A stretch of DNA of 64,000 bases. It comes from Trichuris trichiura. Its lineage: Eukaryota > Nematoda > Enoplea > Trichinellida > Trichuridae. The notes beneath the pieces were generated by a model. It had not been told where the DNA came from, made no database searches, and was given only the letters and a program-made list of their open reading frames with translations. How positions within the stretch are numbered: position 1 is the stretch's first letter; each line of letters starts with the position of its first letter. The stretch lies in contig JBAJFE010000027.1 in NCBI GenBank assembly GCA_037903355.1, forward strand, positions 1 to 64,000, given 5' to 3'. Shown piece after piece: positions 9,422-18,991 of the stretch. Position numbers and translations under genes: made by a program.

Positions 9422-12400
9422 GTGAACATACAAGTAGACGGGGTAGCTCGCTGCGCGTTGGTGGACAGCGGCTGCACGAGATGTATCGTCTATGCTCCCT
9501 GCTGCAGAAAATGGAAAAGGCACCCGGTTAGCCTGAAAACGATCAGCGGCGACGAGCTGCGGTGTGTTGGATTGGGTCACGTCGAGCTCACGGTGCCTGG
9601 AGCACGCGCAACGGTGGTCGATGTCATAGTTTCTGACCAAAGGCCACTTGGGTTCGACTTCGTACTAGGCATGAGCGCGATAAGGTCACTTGGAGGAGCT
9701 CTGCTGGACAGCGAAGGGCACGTGCAGTTCAATCCGTTTGGCAAGGCAACTTGCGCAGGCGCCGACACCGTAAGGAGCATTGACGAGAAGGATTTCACCG
9801 TGACCTACGACCCAAATGCGCGCTCGTGGACGGCTGCGTGGAAATGGGCAAATAACAGTGCCCCAGAAGTCTTGCAGAACGCCAGAATAGAGTATCCGCC
9901 TGCTGCCGCAAGCCGATCAGCGTATGAAGAGGAACTGATGTTGTGGATCCGAAACGGTTGGTTAATTCCGTACGACGAAAGAAAGTTTGGACCAGCTCGA
10001 GCTCTCATTCCTCTCATGGCTGTTGTACAGCGCAACAAAGGCAAGGTACGTCCAGTGCTTGATTTCCGGGAACTGAATGCACACATTGATACATTCACGG
10101 CCAATAGTGACGTGTGTGCTCAGAAGTTGCGCGAATGGCGCAGACAAGGCATAGACGTGTCAATTTTGGATTTGCACAAAGCATATCTACAGGTGCGCGT
10201 TGACAAATCGCTTTGGCCGTTCCAGACCGTGATACTCCATGGCCGGAGATACTGCTTGACCCGACTCGGCTTTGGCTTAAATGTGGCTCCAACTATCATG
10301 AAAGCCGTGGTCGGGCATGTGCTCTCACTCGCTCCCGATGTAAGGAAAGGGACTTCAGCGTACATTGACGACATCTTCGTCAACCAAAGAATCGTAAGCG
10401 CGGAAACGGTAAGAAGACACCTCGTCAGGTACGGATTAGCATGCAAGGACCCTGAGAAAGTCTCGGACGGCGCACGTGTGCTCGGCCTGAAAGCCTGGGG
10501 GGAGCGGGGCTCCCTGCGGTGGTCAAGAGGCAACGAAATGAGTGGTCCGCCCAAGAACCTAACTAGGCGAACAGTGTTCTCGTATTGCGGAGAACTAGTG
10601 GGGCACTACCCCGTATGCGGTTGGCTCAGGGCTGCCTCAGCCTTCGTCAAGCGGGAAGCGAATCGTGCAACGGAACGGTGGGACGAACCCATTCATGATG
10701 GCCGGATAAGAGTGCGGCTGAACGAAATTGCTGACACTCTAGAGACAAACGACCCAGTGCAAGGTAGATGGGACGTCTCAGGCAGCAAAGCCAGAATGTG
10801 GGTAGATGCTAGCATGCTAGCCTTGGGCGTTGCACTGGAAGTAGACGGTTCCATCATAGAAGATGGGACGTGGTTGCGCCCGTATGAGGAGGCTCGCCAC
10901 ATCAATATGGCGGAGCTGGATGCAGTGATCAAAGGCCTCAACCTTGCCCTCGCCTGGCGGATGAAGGAGATCGAGCTCATGACAGACTCTGTGACAGTTC
11001 ACCGGTGGGTTGAAGATGGCCTGTCAGGCAAGACCCGGCTGCGAACGAAGGCGGCCAACGAGATGCTCATCCGACGCCGGATAGAGACAATACTGGCTCT
11101 GGTCAAAGAATACGACCTGAAACTGACGGTCACCCTAGTACGATCGGCTGACAACAAAGCCGACACCCTAACCAGAGTCCCAAAGCGATGGTTAGCCCCC
11201 ACGGAACCTAGTGAAAAGGCGGTCTGCGCCGCGGTGGACGGCGACATTTCGTCTGAACGCCTGATTGCAGAAGTGCATCGCGTTTCGGGCCATCCGGGCG
11301 TACGGCGCACGCTGTACTTTGCCCCCCGTCGTGACCCAAGGATATCCAAACGTGATGTCAGCAGCGTGGTGGGCAAGTGCGACATTTGCCGCTCTATCGA
11401 CCCGGCTCCTGCAAAATGGAGGCATGGAGTGCTAGAGGTTCCCAGGCTGTGGCAAAGAGTTGGAATTGATGTCGCTCACTGCGGGAGTGAGCTATACCTA
11501 ACTCTGATTGACTGTGGGCCCTCACGGTTTGCAATTTGGCGCCGTCTGCACCAACGCTCCAGCGCTGATGTCGTGCATCAGTTGGAATCAATTTTTTATG
11601 AGCGCGGCGCGCCTTACGAATTACTAGCGGACAATGACACCGCATTCCGGAGTCGCGAGGTCGCTCAGCTGGCTGAACGATGGGGGACACGCCTCCGCTT
11701 CCGATGCGCTTATGCCCCAAGTGGGAACGGCATAATAGAGCGGTGCCACAGGACGGTCAAGGTGATCGCAGCAAGGGCAGGATGCTCAGCGCAGGAGGCA
11801 GTCTATCGGTACAATCTCATGCCACTGGATGATCGCTCGGCAGCCACCGCCCCCGCCAATGCAGTCTACCGATACACGATGAAGGACCGAAACGAAGCAT
11901 CGGTTAGCAGCGATGCCCAGGATTCGCACTGTCCTTATACGGTCGGGGACACCGTGTGGGTAAAGTCGCGCAGCGGGAGATGCGACGCCCGCTATGACGA
12001 GGGCTTAGTCACCAGGCTTGTCTCGGATCAGGCAGTGGAAGTCAATGGGGTGCCTCGCCACGTTCGCGACATCCGTCGCCGTGGATTCGTGCCGATCCCT
12101 CCTGCGAGACCGACGCCTAACGCCGATGACGACGGCGATGTCAGTGGTCCTATTGCAGATTGGAGCAGGGAGCCAGCGGGCATTGTGATTGGCACCACTA
12201 TAGAACGGCGACCCCTACATCAGCCCGCCTCTGAGCGCAGAGCAACACAGGCCCAAGCAGTCCCGCGCCGTTCGACAAGGAGGCTCTGGCCTCGGCATTG
12301 TTCGCTTCAAGACTGTGTCCCTAGAGAAAGCTCCACGGTTGGCGAGCGCGTCCCGAGCAGCGCAGACGCAAGAGATCTGGTGCCCACGCTAGCGCTAGAC

Positions 12401-12625
12401 AGGGAAGACCGAAACATGCCCTTGGCAGAGACAGATGCCGGCATGACGGTACCTGAGTTAGAGGCACCCTCTGAAGCTCCCGAAGAAGAACAGGAGGGCT
12501 CCACAACGACGACCGCGGTGGCTGAACAGGTACTCGTACCAATGATGCTAGAACTACCTGACCAACCACCAGTGAGACGCAGCGCGCGAATTCGCCGACG
12601 CCGCTGCCGCATTAACAGTGATTAG
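9422..12625 (+). CDS. Pol polyprotein (protease, RT, RNase H, integrase)
   Basis: The frame is -1 relative to gag and open from 9353. The listed start is a GTG and is not a real initiation site; translation is expected by frameshifting. Protease has ALVDSGCTR (DSG catalytic motif). RT has KVRPVLDFRELN and YIDDIFV (near 10361). RNase H has MWVDASMLALGVAL and INMAELDAVIKGL. Integrase has HRVSGHPG with CDIC (zinc site), GIDVAHC, LADNDTAF and GIIERCHRT (D, D, E). A Ser/Thr/Glu-rich tail of about 150 residues follows. No stop or frameshift interrupts it, so this copy may be competent. Confidence 0.93.
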   Translation: MNIQVDGVARCALVDSGCTRCIVYAPCCRKWKRHPVSLKTISGDELRCVGLGHVELTVPGARATVVDVIVSDQRPLGFDFVLGMSAIRSLGGALLDSEGHVQFNPFGKATCAGADTVRSIDEKDFTVTYDPNARSWTAAWKWANNSAPEVLQNARIEYPPAAASRSAYEEELMLWIRNGWLIPYDERKFGPARALIPLMAVVQRNKGKVRPVLDFRELNAHIDTFTANSDVCAQKLREWRRQGIDVSILDLHKAYLQVRVDKSLWPFQTVILHGRRYCLTRLGFGLNVAPTIMKAVVGHVLSLAPDVRKGTSAYIDDIFVNQRIVSAETVRRHLVRYGLACKDPEKVSDGARVLGLKAWGERGSLRWSRGNEMSGPPKNLTRRTVFSYCGELVGHYPVCGWLRAASAFVKREANRATERWDEPIHDGRIRVRLNEIADTLETNDPVQGRWDVSGSKARMWVDASMLALGVALEVDGSIIEDGTWLRPYEEARHINMAELDAVIKGLNLALAWRMKEIELMTDSVTVHRWVEDGLSGKTRLRTKAANEMLIRRRIETILALVKEYDLKLTVTLVRSADNKADTLTRVPKRWLAPTEPSEKAVCAAVDGDISSERLIAEVHRVSGHPGVRRTLYFAPRRDPRISKRDVSSVVGKCDICRSIDPAPAKWRHGVLEVPRLWQRVGIDVAHCGSELYLTLIDCGPSRFAIWRRLHQRSSADVVHQLESIFYERGAPYELLADNDTAFRSREVAQLAERWGTRLRFRCAYAPSGNGIIERCHRTVKVIAARAGCSAQEAVYRYNLMPLDDRSAATAPANAVYRYTMKDRNEASVSSDAQDSHCPYTVGDTVWVKSRSGRCDARYDEGLVTRLVSDQAVEVNGVPRHVRDIRRRGFVPIPPARPTPNADDDGDVSGPIADWSREPAGIVIGTTIERRPLHQPASERRATQAQAVPRRSTRRLWPRHCSLQDCVPRESSTVGERVPSSADARDLVPTLALDREDRNMPLAETDAGMTVPELEAPSEAPEEEQEGSTTTTAVAEQVLVPMMLELPDQPPVRRSARIRRRRCRINSD

Positions 12626-12630
12626 AAAAT

Positions 12631-12640
12631 CAGGGGGGAG
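12631..12640 (+). promoter_or_regulatory. polypurine tract
   Basis: CAGGGGGGAG directly precedes the 3' LTR, the standard site for plus-strand priming. Confidence 0.75.
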
Positions 12641-12999
12641 TGTGGCAGATAACCCGGGGTTTAGCTCCGATAACGGTGGTTTGACCTAAGAGGGCAACGA
12701 TACGAGAGCTCTTGTCGTAAACAGCGCTGGACGACGTTCCCCGTGCCCCATGACACGAAGCCTATGTCGAAAACAGGCATGGTCAACCAATGGCAGTGCG
12801 ACCTGGCCAGACCCCGCGAACGGGACTATAAAAGGAGAAGGACGGACCACCCAGGGGTTGGTAGGACCAGAAAAGTTGTGTGTTCGACGACATCGTTGTT
12901 TATACTCAGTTCGTTTGTGTTCCTCAATAAAGACAAAGCAAAGCCTTTGCGTGCTAGCAGCCTTACGCGTGCAAGTCCATACGTTGCATATAAACTACA
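12641..12999 (+). repeat. 3' LTR
   Basis: 359 bp, same length as the 5' LTR, with AATAAA at 12926-12931. Differences from the 5' LTR are single-base and cluster around the transcription start region. Confidence 0.95.
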
Positions 13000-13495
13000 C
13001 CGCCTCTTGGCGGATTCTGGCCGCCAACTCCTGGACGGTTTCCCCAGGTTTGCGCTGCATGTCGGACCAGAACTTGAACCTCTCGCGCACGACAAATCTT
13101 CGGGGGTCGTACTGGTTCTCCATAAATTGGGCGATATCCTCCATGGTGAGTTCGTTGATGTCCTTCGGCGGCGACTGCTGCCCCGCCAGGGTGCTAAGGA
13201 GCTTGAATATGGCCGTAGCCTGATTCGTCAGGAAGACCTGTGCTAGCTTATCCTCTGGAATTGAATTGGCCCCCGCGAACGTTTTGAACCTGGCCCAGTA
13301 GTCCTTCCACAATTCAGAGCTTGCATCGAAAGCTGGGAAGCTTGGGAAGCTGGTAGCCAACGTGGGTGGCGTCCCTGAAACTACAGGCAAGCGAGATAGT
13401 AACACCTCTATCTGTCTCCGTTGCGCTTCTATTTGCTGCTGCTGCGACTCGATTTGCTTCTGGAATATCTCCATAAATTGAGCCATTTCCGCCAT
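13000..13495 (-). pseudogene. gypsy-type Gag N-terminal part
   Basis: Starts at the minus-strand ATG at 13495 (MAEMAQFMEIFQKQIESQ). A Gln/Glu-rich coiled coil comes first, then a capsid-like region with FDASSELWKDYWARF and FLTNQATAIFKLLS. At 13004 it meets the insertion point of the second LTR element and continues in the same frame at 8232. A coiled coil ahead of capsid is common in Gag of this type. Confidence 0.85.
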
Positions 13496-13520
13496 TTATG
13501 TCACCAAAACAAGTTGTATT

Positions 13521-13538
13521 GCTCCGTTCGCTGCGCCA
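13521..13538 (-). promoter_or_regulatory. candidate primer-binding site of gypsy-type element
   Basis: Minus-strand sequence beginning TGGCGCAGCG, six nt inside the 5' LTR. The leading TGG fits pairing with a tRNA CCA end. The tRNA identity was not established. Confidence 0.55.
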
Positions 13539-13544
13539 GTTATC

Positions 13545-13758
13545 TGTTGTGTTTTTGGGACCTGGAGATAGCCTGGAGAAATTCCACCTTAACGCGTACT
13601 GGTTTATTGGTAAGCAAATCCGCAGAAGAGGTTAACGAATACCACGACAGCAATTAAGTGACAACACTCAGCAGGGAACGTAAGATGACTTTCAGGCTAT
13701 AGGGGAAGCAACTCTTCCGATCCTGCGTAATTCTTCTGCAGCACTAGCATCCACAACA
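13545..13758 (-). repeat. gypsy-type element 5' LTR
   Basis: 214 bp partner of 4295-4509, differing by about six substitutions and one deleted base. It is followed by the target duplication CTGCT and resumed PLE sequence. Confidence 0.9.
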
Positions 13759-14054
13759 CTGCTGTTCATTAAACTGATTGCATACATGAATGGAGGAACA
13801 ATTGAAGAAACAGAGTATGGCATATATATAGAACTAAATGCGCAGACCACCACATATGGAAATATTAAGGAGAAAAGGATAAATTTACAAAGAACAAAGG
13901 GTAAGCACGAAACAGATTAACACGTATAGATTAAAATGAAAAAATGGATGAACTTACTTGGCACATGGAATTAATATGAAACGAATTAACATACATGAAA
14001 CACAAAATCAGAAATGGATATAACAAACATTAGAGAACAGTGCAGAAAAAAATG
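13759..14054 (+). mobile_element. PLE 3' region, continued after LTR insertion
   Basis: AT-rich sequence that picks up the PLE interrupted at 4294. It has no ORF and is interrupted again at about 14055 by the second family A MITE. The segment around 13955-14010 resembles the stretches before other PLE tails (about 1660-1690, 2630-2660). Confidence 0.6.
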
Positions 14055-14908
14055 CAATCTTGTATGTTGTCTCCCCACCGGAAGTTAAGGCGGCAACTTC
14101 AAAGGCGGTCACGTGATCATTACAACGTCACCTGAACAATGGGTGACCTAAGCTATTGTTCACTGTGTACACATGCGAGCGATGCGCATCAGTGAAGGAA
14201 CGCTGCACATCTGGAAACAGTTGGCCGTTCTGGTAATTGTTTCCAAGTGCGTGCTATAACCGTGCTGGCCATCCTGTCCTGCCCTAGCCTAAGCCTAAAC
14301 CTTAACATGACGCGTGTTCGTTGCTGCTGTTGGGTTTTGCAGTTTTGACCGTGGCGCAAACGACAAGAAGCATAGCGCAAAGTAACGTTATTTAGCGATC
14401 ACTGAACAAGCGAGCAATGAGTAACGCAAAAAGGGAAAGAGCATACGTACTGCTAACGCAGGCGCTCAGCCTGATGAAGGCGACGCGTCCATTTCGCTGG
14501 AGGCGCATCCGACGGGTTCACTCGGGTGTACCTAATCAGGCAGAAGGCGTCAGTGTTACCTTACGGTGCCTAAACTTGTCGATGGGAAGTTGTCACTAGA
14601 TCCCGGCACAGACATAACGCAGAATCAGATTTACCCTGTCTACCAACGCACGCCGCAGCTCGGACAGTTGACCTGCGATGTTTTCCATGAATTGCTAGAC
14701 GAGGTCTCAGCTTGAACACCTGCACGCTCCATTGTGTTTCCCGTGACTTCAATGCATGCGCAGCTGCTTAATTCCGTGCTTTCACTAAACCTGACGATAA
14801 CGTCCGTCCCAATGTGCCGATAACAACCAATAATTACGCTGTAGAGTCGCAGATTACCCTTTGAAGTAGCCGCCTCAATTTCCGGTGGGGAGACAACATA
14901 CTAGACCC
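14055..14908. mobile_element. TIR MITE, family A, copy 2
   Basis: 854 bp, aligned with 471-1362 over nearly its whole length. Both ends carry TGTATGTTGTCTCCCC (right end as reverse complement), where copy 1 carries GCTACG..GGCGCC at both ends. It has one copy of the CACGTGATCATT box; copy 1 has two. It sits inside the PLE tail. Confidence 0.75.
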
Positions 14909-15190
14909 AAAAAGTTGGACAAATAAACTACATAGTATGATGTTACAATATACACGCAAAAAGTGGCATAGCCAGCTGAAGTACAGAGAAAACTTCAGAA
15001 AACAAGACTTTAAAACTCGTTTCTAAACCGTTACAGCGAATTGAATGGAAAACTCCCACTCGCCAATTGCATCAATTTTAATACCGCTGAGGACGGGTTA
15101 CACGCGGCCTGAAAGCTACGGAACCACATTAAAACCTTTGTATCTTCAATAGGACGTTGTTCCGTACAAAAAACCAATTCCAACATGATT
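14909..15190 (+). mobile_element. PLE 3' tail, final part
   Basis: Continues the PLE after the MITE and ends with a hammerhead-like core and a GGACGTTGTTCCGTA tail. With 3903-4294 and 13759-14054 this makes one PLE relic spread over 11 kb by nested insertions. Confidence 0.6.
15083..15122 (+). ncRNA. hammerhead-ribozyme-like motif (copy 4)
   Basis: CTGAGGA, stem II GGGTT/GGCCT paired with G-U wobbles, GAAAGCT, predicted cleavage nucleotide A, stem I CCG/CGG. Stem II differs from copies 1 and 3 but keeps pairing. Confidence 0.6.
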
Positions 15191-15340
15191 CTTCCTCTTA
15201 TTAAAAATGAAAGTGCTGAAAGTAAGTACTTTCCGCAGCGGTTACTCCGTCCAGCATATCTAGGTACTTTTCGGCAGCAAAGGACTTTAACTGCACCATC
15301 ACTTGACGGACCTCCTCTTCTTTCAGAGCGTGTATATATA

Positions 15341-16878
15341 ATCGACCCTAGTCATCCACGGTTAATTTGTCCCAGACTCTGAGCGTTACGCTGCGTTAAG
15401 CTGAATTCCGCGTTGTATATGATACCCTACGGAGAAGGCTAATAGCTTGTATTCTAGCCGCGTATTTCGTCCCGCCCCCTTGAATTCCTTCCGGAACCGT
15501 TATCATAATTAGTGATCCTTCGAAGCTTAGTACTACGGAATCTAGTTGCGAGATAATGACATTAATGAGACTGCGCTTGTCCAGTGGGCTTAGCCATCAG
15601 AGTCCAGACAATGAGATACAGTAGAACCCCCGAAGTTAGCCACTCCTATATGGTGGCCACCTCCCTAAGTTGACCGAATTTTGGCCAACTGATTTGTCCG
15701 CGCGTTAGCCAAGCCACTTATACCCACTTCCTATATGTTGACCACCTCCTATGTTGACCAGTTTTCCCCAGTCCGTTGGGTGGTCCACTTACGGGGGTTT
15801 TACTGTACAAGAAAAGACGAAAGTAAGATGCTCTTTCTTTAAACGCCTCAGAAAGCCTTGCTTTAATAAGCTAAGCGATGTACTGGTGCGCGGAATAGGT
15901 ACGGAGCAGGAGCAATATAAAATACAGAGCCGCACTTAAGCAAAAATACTGAACACCACATAGAACAGAACTTCTACAGCAGAGATGTTTGGAGCATCAG
16001 GAATCGAACAATTTACCCACTTTTATAGGTGGGCGCAGATCCCCTGCAGACTGGCTAGCCTCAGCTAGCGTTTGCTGAACTCGTTGATAGCAAAACTCCT
16101 CACCTTAAAATTTTAGGCTCCGCAGCTGCCGGAGCTTTATTTAAAAACATTGTTATAGGGAGCTGTCTCTCCCTTGCCTTCGCATCATTGGATAAATCTT
16201 GTAGCGGCTTTAACGTAGTCGTTATTCCTCAGATGCCACATGATGCCACGTCCCATGCATGGATTGTATTCAGCAATCATATCCTATAGGAGCTGCGCTT
16301 GCCGGAACATACTGGCAAGCTTCTGCAGCTTCCAATCTGAGGGTGTTTGAGCTTCTTTATCTGCTGTAACATAGTCGTCGCTGCCCGTAGATGGTTGCAT
16401 CAACTCCTTGAGTTCCTCGCCGGTGAACGGTTCTCCACAATCTTCTATGCGCTCCCTGATATCGTTTTCTATCATGTCGAAAGGCCTTCACCTCCCAACT
16501 CCTTGGCAATATTCACTATGTCCATGACTTTTCGATCAATGTCAACTAAGTCTTCGCATTCACTGACTACGTCTTTCCACAAATCGTTCCAACAACCACT
16601 AACTGTTCTAGATTTTATCTCGCGTACTGCCACCGCCATGAAGGCGATAGCGTCTGAAATTGAGAAACGCTTCCACAGGCCGGTAAGATCTCAATCAGGA
16701 TTAGCGTGGAGGGTATCACGAAGCATCCCAAATACGAGACGAGTTTAAGTAGGCTTAATGAATTTTATGGCGCCCTTATCCAGTGGGTGTAGTAGTGATG
16801 CCGAGCTAGCGGGCAAGAAATTCACCCCGACGTTCTCGTTAGCAAAGCAAAGAGATTACGGGTGACTGGTAGCGTTAT
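15341..16878 (-). pseudogene. Tigger (pogo) 3' half, inverted
   Basis: Minus-strand sequence from the right terminal repeat (near 15341) through the 3' untranslated part into the transposase C-terminal half. Recognisable blocks include LLHPLDKGAIKF (third catalytic Asp), [19 protein letters not shown] and the acidic tail MIENDIRERIEDCGEPFT (16475-16284). Many frame breaks. It ends abruptly near 16878, where an oppositely oriented Tigger fragment begins. A 187-bp MITE is inserted at 15619. Confidence 0.8.
15619..15805. mobile_element. 187-bp pogo/mariner-type MITE
   Basis: TIRs CAGTAGAACCCCCG and CGGGGGTTTTACTG, flanked by TA on both sides (15617-15618, 15806-15807). It interrupts Tigger sequence at a TA that is intact in the copy at 31672-34304. 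Confidence 0.85.
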
Positions 16879-17621
16879 CAATTACGAAGACTGGACGCTG
16901 CAAAAGCTTGCCACTATTTTCTGGCAAGCGCAGGTCCTAAAGGATATGATTGCTGACTACGATTCATCCATGGAACGTGGCATCATGATTACACGTGGAA
17001 TAACGGCTTCGTTGAAGCCGTTACAAGATTTATTCGATGAAACGAAGAAAAGGGAGATAGCTCCCTATAACAATGCTTTTAAATAAAGCTCCGGCAGCTG
17101 CGGAGCCTAGCATTTTAAGGCGAGAAGTTTCGCTACCAACAAGTTCAGGGAAATGTAGGACTGGTCGGTCTCCAAGGGATCTGCGCCCACCTACAGAAAG
17201 TGGGCAAATTGTCGGTGTCCTGAAGCCCCAAACGTTTCTGTCATAGTGGTTTTGTTCTATGTGGATGTGTTCTACGCGGTGTGCGATATTCTATGCGATC
17301 TATTTCTGCTTAAGTGCGACCATGTATTTTATATTTCCCCTGCTCTGTACCCATTCTGCGCACCAATACATCGCTTAGCTCACTAAAGTGTAACAGAGCG
17401 CAGAGGAAGCCGTTTATTGACAAGTCACAGTACAAGCACTCACCAGCGCACGCAGCTCTCTCGCTCTCGCGACTTTCACGGCTACCGACTCTCTTCTATT
17501 CTCAGGTACGTCATCGCGGCGTGCGTTACATCTTAGGAACGTTACAAAAGCAAGGCGTTTCCCAGGCATTTAAAGAAAGAGCATATTACTTTCATCCTTT
17601 CTTGTATCTAATGGCCTGGAC

Positions 17622-18555
17622 CACTGATTCCCAACTGGGTCCCCTGGGCCCCCCTGGGGGCCCAGGGGGAGTCGAAGGGGGTCCTGAAGGCTAAGGGGGC
17701 CCTTGGGGGTCCCCGCGTTGTGCCCGTACATCTTTTTTCTAATGTAAATTTTCTCGTGAAAACAGAGAGTAAGCAATTTCTGAATATCAAGGAGCATAGA
17801 GAAAGGAACTTGCCATCAGCGTAGCGTGGTGCTCCTAAATCAATAGAACCCTGCTGCGTTCAAGCTAAGTCACTGACAATTCGCAGAAGCTCGATGGATA
17901 CTGAATGAGGCTGCGCAATTCCTCCCTTTAGCGACGACTTCACGACGACGAAGAAGTTTCGACCAATTTCATATGACTAAGGAACCTTTTTGACCTGCCT
18001 TCATTCACTCAGCAAAGAAGCGCAGTTACAGTTGAAACTGAAATACTAAGTTGAAATACTTAGACCGCGTGACTGAAAATCGTTGCCAGAAATTAGATTT
18101 GGATTCGTTACTGTTTGAAAAAACTTTATTTACGGTATTAACCCGTTTTTGTATTTATAACGTTTATTGATGTTAATAATAAACGTTGTAAATACAAAAC
18201 GGGTTAAGACCGTAAATAAAGTTTTTTCAAAAAGAAAATCAAAAAAACCCGTTACGAAGTAGAAGAGAAGAAAAAGAAAAAATTGGATTTGTTACTGTCT
18301 TTTCCGTATGGCACAGACCGGTACAAACATCGAACTTTTAAATTGAAGAGTTTTAAAATGCAGATTTAAAGTTCGCTGTTAGCGTCGGTATTCACCAGAT
18401 GGAAAAGACAAGAGCAAATTCATCGTTGAAATCTTCGGCAAACTGTGTCACCGGTACCCTAATAAACGCGAAAGAACCTCAAGCGAGAAAAGGGAAGAAC
18501 AGAACCGCGCAAGAACGAATGGGAGCCCTGGCGCAGAAAAGGTTGGGAATCACTG
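17622..18555. mobile_element. hAT MITE with 8-bp target duplication
   Basis: Ends CACTGATTCCCAAC and inverted GTTGGGAATCACTG, flanked by perfect 8-bp duplication GCCTGGAC (17614-17621, 18556-18563). GGGCCC-rich ends and ends similar to 61773-62731. It carries a 119-bp palindrome (18114-18232) instead of coding sequence. Confidence 0.88.
18114..18232. repeat. long near-perfect palindrome
   Basis: Two arms of about 55 nt around ATTGATGTTAAT, with few mismatches. The arm sequence (AACGTTTATT, AACGGGTTAAGACCGTAAAT) resembles the tail that follows the hammerhead core at 42836-42876. The palindrome may therefore be two such tails joined head to head. Confidence 0.8.
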
Positions 18556-18624
18556 GCCTGGACTCTGATAGCTCGCCCTATTGGACAAGCGCAGTCTCAT
18601 TGATGTCATTATCCCGTAGCTAGA

Positions 18625-18785
18625 TTCTTGAAAATGCGATGTTTTGGTACGGGACTGTATGTTTTCATAGTTCAGCGTTTTTAATACGGTAGCTGTGTCC
18701 CGTTGGTAAGCACAAAAAAGAAAAAGAGAATAAAGAGCTTCCAGAGCTTTCGGGTCTGTCGCGACCCGTCGTCAGCGGTCAATAT
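18625..18785 (-). mobile_element. short hammerhead-bearing insertion in Tigger
   Basis: About 160 bp absent from the Tigger copy at 31672-34304, flanked by GATTC on both sides. On the minus strand it begins with a hammerhead-like core and ends in an AACGGGACA...CCGTA tail. No coding sequence. Confidence 0.6.
18740..18780 (-). ncRNA. hammerhead-ribozyme-like motif (copy 5)
   Basis: CTGACGA, stem II GGGTC/GACCC, GAAAGCT, predicted cleavage nucleotide C, stem I CCG/TGG with one G-U pair. Confidence 0.6.
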
Positions 18786-18991
18786 CTGATTCTGTAGCAC
18801 TAAGCTTCGAAGGATCACTAGGTATGATAACTGTTCCAGAAGGAATTCGAGGGAGCAGGACAAGATACGCAGCTAGAGTATAAGCTATTTGGCCTTTTTC
18901 ATAGGGTATCCTATATAACGCGGATCCAGTTTAACGTGGTGTAACGCTCCAAATCCGGGACAAATTAACCGCGGATAACGAGGGCTGACTG

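Larger units (their letters stand above)
8233..12999 (+). mobile_element. LTR retrotransposon with intact gag and pol
   Basis: 4767 bp with two 359-bp LTRs (8233-8591, 12641-12999), TG...CA ends and a perfect 5-bp duplication CCGCC (8228-8232, 13000-13004). By eye the LTRs differ at seven positions (about 2%), less than the LTRs of the host element it interrupts, as nesting predicts. Gag (8610-9404) and pol (to 12625) are uninterrupted and joined by a -1 frameshift signal. Domain order protease, RT, RNase H, integrase is Ty3/gypsy-like. The clade was not determined. Confidence 0.95.
4295..13758 (-). mobile_element. Ty3/gypsy-type LTR retrotransposon, interrupted
   Basis: LTRs at 4295-4509 and 13545-13758 start TGTTGTG and end CAACA. 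They are flanked by the 5-bp duplication CTGCT (4290-4294 and 13759-13763). Reading on the minus strand: 5' LTR, primer-binding-like site, gag, protease, RT, RNase H, integrase, polypurine tract, 3' LTR. The element sits inside a PLE remnant and is itself split by a second LTR element at 8233-12999. The LTRs differ by about six substitutions and one indel in 215 bp. Frame breaks in protease and integrase show that this copy is dead. Confidence 0.92.
16879..18991 (+). pseudogene. Tigger 3' fragment, plus orientation, with two insertions
   Basis: Begins in the transposase C-terminus ([19 protein letters not shown], stop near 17086). It runs through the 3' region to the terminal repeat ending CTGACTG at 18991 before a TA. 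It is interrupted by a hAT MITE (17622-18555) and by a hammerhead-bearing element (about 18625-18785). It forms a back-to-back inverted pair with 15341-16878; the 5' halves of both are missing. Confidence 0.8.

Noticed and set aside
9085..9531. 148-aa plus-strand ORF across the gag-pol junction.
   Set aside because: It is the third frame over gag and pol, without a domain; the -1 frame explains Pol.
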